NCBI GenBank assembly: GCA_021613535.1
Contig: CP075492.1
Span: 558,001 to 622,000, forward strand
From: Adineta vaga
Taxonomy: Eukaryota > Rotifera
Direction: 5' to 3'
DNA: 64,000 bases
Below, piece by piece: positions 56,057 to 64,000 of the stretch. Under the pieces are notes generated by a model, which searched no databases, had not been told where the DNA came from, and saw nothing but the letters and a program-made list of their open reading frames with translations. How positions within the stretch are numbered: the stretch's first letter is position 1; every line of letters begins with the position of its first letter. The translations under genes and the position numbers were made by a program.

Positions 56057-59000
56057 TCAAAGTAAGATAAAAAGATTATTGATTAATCCTCCAATAAACA
56101 TAAGAATTATTAAAACAGAACTTATTTGAATTGAATAAAATCGATTTTCACTATCAGATGATAAACTAGTTGTTGTTGAATAAAAATGACATAGATCTTC
56201 AGCTGAATAATTATTAAGTTGTTTAGAATCGAAAAAATGATTAATAGTAACATGATTTTCACCAGATATAAAAATAGTAAAATTTCCTGTTGTATTTGGA
56301 TAATTTGTTGTTACAACTAATATATATTTTGTATTTTCTTGAAGATTAATAAAGAATTTCAATTGATTTTGATTACATTCTTCATTATGTTGAATTATTA
56401 AATTAGTAAATGGTTGTAATGGATCAAAATTATCTTTATAAATGTAACCATAAGTATCTATTTCACTTTTACTCCAAATAATATATAAATCTGTTTTCTT
56501 CACATTGATTTCTAATGTTTCATAATAATAATTGGGATTTTTATAATCTCGACAATATTTTGGATTATTTGTCGTTAATTGAGATGAATAACTCGATTGA
56601 ATATTGACTAATGGAGCTATTTAATTAAAAAGAGAATTTCTTAGATATTATCTATTGATGAAATAATACTTACAAAGACGTGTCACTTTAACATTCTTTA
56701 AAGATGACATATGAATTGTAATATTACCAGTTTCCATTGGATAATGTGTTGTGACAATCAATATGTATATAATATTATTATAAAGAGGAAGTTCTAGTTT
56801 GAATTGATTATCAACTGCTCCGTCATTATCTTTGATAAGAAGATTTTCATTTGGATTAAGTAGATCAAATATATTTTCATAGATAAAAGCAGATGTATCA
56901 ATTTGAGCACTACTCCATATTGAATAATAACGATTTTCAGGTACTTGAACTTGAAATGATTCATAATAATGATTTCCTTTATTACAATCTTGAGAATATA
57001 ATTGACTATCTTTAGTCAATGGTGATGAAAATGTCCTTTCAATAACAGATGACATATCTAAAAATAAATAAATGAAAAGAAAAACATATTTGTATATATT
57101 TTCATTGAAATTTGTACCACAAGAATTTTTTGAATATTCAAATTTTTGTATTCGATTATTTCCAGAATCAACAACAAACATATTTCCAAAACTATCAAAG
57201 GCAAGATCAGATGGAGAGGATAATTCAGTAGATTTGATAGTAATTCCATTGCATCCAACAACACAATGAACACCATTTGTTCCTGAACGAAGAATACGAT
57301 CATTATCGGAATCAACAATAAACAAAAATTGTTGAAAATCTAATGTAATACTAGTTGGACATGCAAGTGGATATTGATGTTGTGCTGATAATGTATCTCC
57401 TACTTCTGTTTTACCAGATATTTTTCCTGATTCAAATCTTTGTATTCGATTATTTCCACAATCTGCTACAAATGTATTGAAATCTGTATCAACATAAATT
57501 TCATGTGGTTTATTTAACGTATCTGAAGTTGATCCTTGATCACCTGTACCAGCTACGGTAATCATTGTTAGAATAACTTCATTCAAGTTTCGTTTTATGA
57601 CTTGATGGTTTTTAGGCATTGAACAATATAGATGATCATCTCGATCGATAAATAATCCAAAACAAGATGAAGAAACAATAGCTTCAGTAGTAAATATTTT
57701 TGTATTCAAGGTCCATTTCTTTATTCGACCATTTATTCCATTATCAATGTAAATATCACCATTTAAAGCAACGAATAGAGAATATGAATCAGAGAAATCA
57801 GAAGGAAGAATTATAGATGATTGAATATTAGATTCATTCCAAATTAAGATTTCTTTTTTCTCTTGATTAAGCGAATAAATTAAATTTTTTTCATTTATAA
57901 AAATACTTGAAGGTTTTAAACCAATTGTTGATTGATCAGTAAAAGTGATTCCATTTCGATTCCAAACAGGTTTTGAACAAAATCTTCGTATATTCAATGG
58001 AAAACCTATATAGACAAGGAGAAATAATTCTTACATAGACATATTTAATGACAAAATCAGACGAATACTTTTTTATTCGTCGGAAATCCGAGATATACAT
58101 CGAGCCTGAGAATATGCTCTATAGTATCAAAAGAATGTCTAAAATTCATGAATTTTCAAAAAACAAAACAATTTATAACATCTATCACACCGCCATGAGT
58201 ATCCCTGTCGTAAATGTCAGATCGATTATTTGTTCTCGAATTCTTATCTTTAGACTCAAAAATAAAATGTAGAATATTTCTCGTAAAACGTATGAAAAAC
58301 TCAATAACATGAATGTTCATGTTCATCTTATTCGTGTTTTCACCATTAATAAAATATAATCTCAATTGATATTTTTCTTTTTAAAAAAAAATCAATGAAA
58401 TCAAGATATAATTTTGATTATTGAGTTTATTCATCACTCAACTTCTCTTTATATTTAATTAAACTGAAAACGTTCGATAAAGTCCTGACAAGAAAAGAAC
58501 TTTTATCAAAATATTGAATTTTGAAAACTTCGATTATGGTTCTTTTGTTTTCTTTATCTCTTTTTCTTATGCATACTTTCAGGACACTTTTTTTCCTTTA
58601 CCAAGTTAAGTATTTCATAATTGAAGTTTTAATATAACTTACCACAAAAATTTTCTAATTGAAATTTCATAATACGACTATTTCCGGTATCAACAACAAA
58701 TATATTTCCAAAACTATCAAAACTCATTGAAGCTAGAAATGGATCATTATATTGAGAACCATCTCCATAACATCCAATTAAACATCGAAAACCATATGGT
58801 CCTTCTCCAACAAATCGTTGATTATCTTTATCTACAATGAATAAAGATTTCGCAGCATCCAATGTAACTCCAGTAGGCCCACGGAGGCCAATAGTTGGAC
58901 GTGCCGATCGCCAACCAGCGACAGTGATGGCATTTGTTTCTCCAAATGGAAATAATTGAATTCGATTATTCTTAGAATCTGCTACAAATAACTCCAAGTT

Positions 59001-59524
59001 AACATCAACAAAGATTCCTTCAGGATGATCAAGCTGATTCGAATCAGATCCAGCTCTATTCATACCAGCAACAACTATCGAATCTGTTGAAGAACTTTTC
59101 AAGTTTTTTTTCACTACTTTCTGTTCAGCGCCCATTGAACAATATAAACTATCGTTGATATCGATAAAGATTTCGGCACATGGGCCTGATGTATTCATGA
59201 CAACGGTAAAAGTATTTGTTTCCGAGATCCATCTCATTATAATACTTTTGGTAAACCCTGTACTAATATAAATATCACGATTCGATGTTACAAATATAGA
59301 TTCAAGATTTCCGAAGTTGGCTGAAATAGTTTGTGTTGGCTTGATACTATTGTTATGCCATATTAAAATTTGTTTCTTGTCGTCACTAATGACATAAATT
59401 GAATTTTTTGTATCAATAAAAACATCATTGGGATTGACACCAACAATCGATTCGTTAGCAAACGTTATTCCATTACGATCCCAAGTTGCTGTATGACAAA
59501 ATTCTGGTTGATTATATGAAACAG
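56057..59524 (-). CDS. NHL-repeat membrane protein
   Basis: Exons 59524-58643, 58005-57118, 57057-56674 and 56616-56057, all introns in phase 1. The first two exons each encode a set of NHL beta-propeller repeats, with motifs such as GIFVDVNLELFVADSKNNRIQ and LAFDSFGNMFVVDSGNNRIQ. Two related beta domains follow (YYESFQVQVPENRYYSIWS... and YYETLEINVKKTDLYIIWS...), and the C-terminus has a membrane helix (ISSVLIILMFIGGLI). NHL propellers usually bind proteins or RNA; here an extracellular role is likely given the tail anchor. The first coding exon was not found. Upstream of 59524 an open stretch, KTLFLLYILAVSYNQ, looks like a signal peptide but lacks an ATG, so the start may lie in an unseen exon or be lost. 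Confidence 0.8.
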
Positions 59525-59814
59525 CTAAAATATATAATAAGAAAAGAGTTTTTCAATGTATCGTAACAATTGTAATAATTTAAGCACATATGTTGAAATA
59601 GGATTATCAAAATACTTAGAGTTATTTTTTATTTAATTGACTGATGATCATTATTGAAATGAAAGTTTAATTATAACATTTATTTTTATTTTTCAGTTGA
59701 CGAGAAGGCGATTCGAGGATTTTTTAAATAGAGTGAAAAACCTGCTTTGATAATTCTCATTTTATATATAGAAATGGATAAAAAAAAAATTCTCTCAACT
59801 ATTATATTACCGCA
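59525..59814. other. Upstream flank of NHL gene
   Basis: AT-rich; should hold the start exon or promoter of the NHL gene, but neither was identified. Confidence 0.4.
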
Positions 59815-60235
59815 AATGAGCAGCAGCAATTCCGGAATTCCGTATGTATCACCATATCATGGCTTGCTCACATATCAATAGATGAACCAATTCCGGAGTT
59901 GGCCGGAATGACCAGGAAATGCAGGAATTCCCGTCAATTCCTATCGATTCCGGATGTGCACGAATTCCGGAATTCCGTAGCGGAATTCAATCGTGTTTGA
60001 AAGGTTATAAAACTTCGCAAGACAAGACGTGAGGGTGAGGGGAGAGGGTGTGATTCCGTAACGGAATTCCGGAATATGCAGGAATGACCAGGAATTTGCT
60101 GGAGTTGCTTATCATGGGATGCAGGAATTCCTGGTGGTTGCCGCTAACAATCGTTTTAGGTATTCCGGAATCGATGGAAAGTCATTCCGGGTGGGAATGC
60201 AGTACCGGAATGTGTAACTTTTGGGAATAGGGGGC
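59815..60235. repeat. Degenerate GGAATTCCGG word-repeat block
   Basis: GGAATTCC, TTCCGGAAT, GCAGGAATTCC and GACCAGGAAT words recur in both orientations over about 420 bases without a fixed period. A GAGGGTGAGGGGAGAGGGTG tract at 60031-60050 is embedded in it. Similar in kind to the block at 17141-17515. Confidence 0.7.
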
Positions 60236-60250
60236 ATCCTCTCTAATTGA

Positions 60251-61896
60251 TGATTGTTTAAATTAATATTTAGTTAAAAATCGTTTATATCAATTTAAAG
60301 AAAATATTCAAAAACAATTAATTGAATTAAATATTTTTAAAGAATTTTCTAATACGGATAGACAAATACATTTTCAACGTTATGGAACAAGATTGTATTT
60401 ATTTCTTCTCATTAGTTCAATGATAATTATAACAATTTATGTATTTTTACAAAAATCAATTCAATCAAAAACAATTTTTTATCCAACTGAATCACAATTT
60501 CTTCAACTTCAATTTCAACATTCTCGATCACTTTCATGTCCATGTCAATCAATTTCAATATCTGATTTAAATTTTACACAAATTCAACCTGAATATCATC
60601 AATTATGTCGAAGTGATCTGATTTCTCAAAGATGGATTAATTACATGAAACTAAACACTACCTCTGGATATGTTCTTTATGATTATCGAATAATTGGTAC
60701 ACATTATTTCAATTTATTATCGTTATTTTGTATGCAAGCTGAACAAACGATTGTTGATGCTCTTGAAATTTTTCTTCGAAAAGAATTCGTTAGTTCACAA
60801 GTTCTTTCTAAAGAATCATTTGAAAGTCAAATATATTCATCAATTGAAGATTGGAAATTAACAACAACGAATAATTTTAAAAGAACTATTGAATTAATTC
60901 GACAAATTTATCAAGGAAATCAATTGATCAGTGGTATATATACGAGTACTTTTCCAATAGATCATGAGGGAAACGTAAACATAATTCAATGAAGTTCGGA
61001 ACTTTTTAAATCTGACACCTCGATTTCATAAAATATGTTCAAGTGATTTTATAAGTGAAAGATGGATTTTATATTTATATGAGAAAAGAGATAAAAGTAA
61101 ACGACATTCACCCGATGATTTTTATAATTCAGCTATTGGACAATTTCAATTATTATCTTCATTTTATCAATTATCAAAAGAAAAAATTTTTCAATCGATT
61201 TTTCAATTCGAAACAAATGATTTTATCAATAATCAACTAATATCTTCAAAAGTCTTACAAAATCGAATTGAAATAATTATTAATGAATTTCGACAAACAA
61301 TTTGCCAATCATTTGTTAATATTATTTCATTAATTCGAGAAATAATTAGTAGTCATAGATTAATGACTATATATCAAAGTAGTTGGGAATTGGAAAATCA
61401 TGTTACTGTCCCTGCTAACATGTATTTTGCTTTTTTTTCTCGAAATTATAATGAATGTAGTTGTTCATTATCATCAAAATGTGTAATGCCATCACGAGGA
61501 ATGTTAACTGGTTGTTATCCACTTGAATCAATATTTCAAACAACATTAGAATGTTTGTATAATCAATCATGTATTGATTCAACATATATATTCAAATCAA
61601 TAAATATTTCATCATTAGAAACGAGTCATTTTATATTAAATCAAACAATTGAATCACTTGTTAATGAATTAATGATTGAAGAATTAACACCAAATATAAA
61701 TTATAGAAACTATTTCGATGAATGTTCTCCATCATTATGTATTTATTCATACATTGATAAAACGAATTCTATTGAAGGAGTGACAACTTTAATTGGTTTA
61801 TATGGTGGTTTAGTTATTATTTGTCGGTTAATTGCGATTATTATTATCAAAAAAATGTATCGAGCAAATCGAAGAATTAATTCAATAACTAACTAA
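60251..61896 (+). pseudogene. Third member of the CPC membrane-protein family, with internal duplication
   Basis: The first frame (to 60992) has an N-terminal helix, membrane segment (LYLFLLISSMIIITIYVFL), the motif SLSCPC, and YHQLCRSDLISQRWINY. It then stops after NVNIIQ. A second frame (about 61031-61896) starts again at RFHKICSSDFISERWILY and continues through CSCSLSSKC to a C-terminal membrane helix (GLYGGLVIICRLIAIIII) and stop. The two CxSD...ERW blocks are paralogous, about 430 bases apart, so the gene contains a tandem duplication of its extracellular domain with a frame break between copies. The 3' end is the most complete of the three family members here. Confidence 0.7.
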
Positions 61897-62029
61897 CTAA
61901 TCATGTCATGAATAAATAACTTATTTACGCTTTTTTCTTTTAAATACATATTTATATTAATCACCTTCTATTCTTATTCAATAAATTTTATTTAAATATG
62001 AGGATATAGATATGAGTTTAAATGAGAGA
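61897..62029. other. Short spacer between two relics
   Basis: AT-rich, AATAAA near 61980; nothing else. Confidence 0.4.
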
Positions 62030-63073
62030 ACCCCCAAGACTAGTACTCATTACAAAATGGGATCCGAAAATAATCAATGCTACACAACCATCACCTCCTT
62101 GTCTACCATCAAAAAGTTTGATAAATGAATATTTAGATGGCAGAAGATTGTCTTTATTTAAATATATTCACTGCATTATCAAATAATTTATCATCAAGAA
62201 ATCTTCTTCCAGTGATGATTTATATTTCTGGTGGTGAATTCAATATCGATTAGGTGAATATCACGTAATAATGATATTAAAGGAAATTTTGGAATACTTA
62301 ATAAACGTATGGCTATTGTCTGGGTAATAGATAACATCAATACATTTAGTAATGCTCCCAATCAAGTTTGAACACAATAAAGTTCTTTTCATAGATCACA
62401 TTATATTTGGACAAAGTTATGGTGCACAATCAACTGTTCTTCATTATTTAACATGTTTTTCGATCTCATTCAGTTGATGAAATTATTATTGCTCAAAATA
62501 AAGTAAATCTTCTACTTTCCTTTGAATCATGATTGCCAGTTATTGATAATGATATTGTTCATGGAATACTTATTCATACAATTCCAAATGTATCATTTCT
62601 ACTTAAACCATTTATTATTGGTACATTAACTGATGAATGTTATGATATGATTTATTCGGCTTTGAAAACAAATATGACAGTTGGTCTCTTTGGTAAAATG
62701 CATTAAAAATTCTTGAACATTATCCACCGATAAGTGGAAATGATCAACGATCAAATATCGCTCGAATTGCAACACACTGGATATTTTTTTGTTCAACTCG
62801 TAATCAAATCATTTCACCCAATTGTAAATAACATGCTTGTCATGGAGATGAAGTACCTTATCTTTTTTAATCATTTTGTCAACGTTTTAGTGATATTGGT
62901 CGATATATATCTCAAAGTATGGCTACTTATTGGACAAATTTTGCTAAAAGTGAAAATCCAAATAATTCATTGAGTGTACCTTTATCATGGTCAAAAGTCG
63001 CAAGTGGAAATGAAACTTATATGTTTATTTAAAAGATGAATGTGATTTATGGGATCAAACTGGTTATAAATAA
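62030..63073 (+). pseudogene. Type B carboxylesterase relic
   Basis: Scattered in three frames are pieces in the right order for a carboxylesterase/cholinesterase: EDCLYLNIFTALSNN, LLPVMIYISGGEFN, the nucleophile elbow HIIFGQSYGAQSTVLHYL (GxSxG form), GTLTDECYDM, CHGDEVPYLF (the histidine region) and SMATYWTNFAKSENPNN. Frameshifts and stops lie between nearly every pair, so it is long dead. The region between the elbow and GTLTDE is shortened. Confidence 0.7.
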
Positions 63074-63254
63074 GACTTTATTTGAATAAAATAACAATAT
63101 ATTTTGTCTTTTCATTCCACTTCATCTTTTTTTTCTTCTATAATTATTCAATGATATACTAATAATACAACTGTGGTTTTGAATATCAATAGACGAATAT
63201 CTAGTTTGATGATGTGAATGAGTGAATGTCTGAATGAACACTATAATAAGCGAA

Positions 63255-63443
63255 TTAAGCATTATTACCAAATACAATAATTGTTATATGATCTGTTGAA
63301 CCAAAATCGATTCGAATTTTGATAAATTCTTTTACAACAAATATATAATGAAATGATGTTAGAGCATTTGACTGTGTATTATTCTTAATAAATTTCATAT
63401 CATAGTGTTCACATAAATCTCTACCAATTCTACTCCCACACAT
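63255..63443 (-). pseudogene. Possible cystatin/stefin fragment
   Basis: 62 codons. The end FIKIRIDFGSTDHITIIVF resembles the stefin strand pair 'YFIKVxxGxxxxxHLRVF', and the upstream NALTSFHYIFVVKE sits where the QVVAG inhibitory loop would be but does not keep it. No proper N-terminus is seen. If it is a stefin it has lost the protease-binding loop. Confidence 0.3.
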
Positions 63444-64000
63444 ATGAAGAAGTTTGCTACGTAATTTATGAATATTTCATCTAGTATAATTGAATTGCCA
63501 AAATCCCAAAATCAATATGATCTTTTTTGAAATCTGATCAACTTTTCTTGAATTGATGATCAGTTTGAGATACATGATGGTTATCTTCATCACCTAAATT
63601 TATAATAATGACATACACATATATTAGAATGTAGATGTTGACGAAGATGCTTTGTAAATAATCCATTTCTTTCTGGATTACTTCCATTCTGGCAACTATT
63701 CTTGATACAAGTGCAATTAATGATCCATCATTTATAGACACACCACTTTACTCAGAACTGTGAAGTTTTTTTAATTCATCGATGAAAATATTAATTGCAT
63801 TACGCTCTCTTACGATTCACATTGTGCGAAAGGACAAAATAATTTCAAAATTCCAGTTGAACTACTGTCACGTATCGGTACGGCGCAAAGAAACATTCTA
63901 GTTGTAGATTAAATCACAGATGGTGCCCTGGACTTAATAAAGTTCTAAAAGATATAACGCTTTGCTTCTGTTTAGAAAAGACAATCAGTGCTAAATTTCA
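63444..64000. other. Right edge, no gene seen
   Basis: A minus-strand frame at 63538-63741 starts with a short coiled-coil-like run (IVARMEVIQKEMDYLQSIF) but shows no family. It could be part of a gene extending past the window. Confidence 0.35.

Noticed and set aside
1-64000. CRISPR arrays, rRNA genes, bacterial operons
   Set aside because: No regularly spaced direct repeats with unique spacers and no rRNA-like sequence were seen; gene structure is eukaryotic throughout.

Overview
The window reads as bdelloid rotifer genomic DNA. It is AT-rich and most genes carry introns, often 55-70 nt with GT-AG ends. There are many short tracts of (TGTGGG)n, the bdelloid telomeric repeat. Several gene families are ones typical of bdelloids: arginine-type ADP-ribosyltransferases (ART) fused to an uncharacterised 'IWLD' domain, pentapeptide-repeat membrane proteins, NHL membrane proteins and LDL-A/EGF/7TM chimaeras. 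Penelope-like (Athena-type) retroelement remains are also present. Genus cannot be fixed from sequence alone. Two 23-N scaffold gaps lie at 26636-26658 and 46076-46098.

Left part (1-15.8 kb): a multi-exon gene with tandem copies of the IWLD domain and a NEDD4-like C2 domain (1138-6917) runs in splice-compatible phase into an exon with a fifth copy and two intact ART domains (7142-9184). Next comes a broken membrane-protein gene cut off exactly where telomeric repeats begin (10624). These are followed by a hammerhead-like retroelement tail, which looks like a fossil chromosome end. Frameshifted pentapeptide (13.0-14.3 kb) and U-box (15.4-15.8 kb) genes follow.

Middle part (17-35 kb): a three-exon helical-repeat/patatin phospholipase gene on the minus strand; a 4.9-kb decayed DNA transposon with terminal inverted repeats (21689-26619); a decayed LDL-A/EGF/7TM receptor (27.1-31.25 kb); the succinate dehydrogenase flavoprotein gene (31.7-34.2 kb), which lacks one splice acceptor; and the 3' end of an Athena/Terminon element with RT remnant, hammerhead ribozyme core and C-rich telomeric repeats (34371-35213).

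A sugar cluster follows (35.3-40.9 kb). A membrane-anchored nucleotide-diphospho-sugar transferase is divergent from two intronless genes, UDP-glucose 4-epimerase and UDP-galactopyranose mutase. Together the two can make UDP-galactofuranose, a sugar donor vertebrates lack, and the cluster abuts the Terminon's telomeric tract.

Right part (42-64 kb): a minus-strand pair of a pentapeptide-repeat membrane protein and a MACPF protein; a fungal-type aldo-keto reductase; a nuclear receptor; a gene-poor 5 kb with one membrane-protein relic; a four-exon NHL-repeat membrane protein; another membrane-protein relic with an internal duplication; a carboxylesterase relic; and a possible cystatin fragment.

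A family of short hairpins (consensus arm CTTGAGGGTGTGGGTGTGG) with telomere-like sequence recurs between genes across the window.
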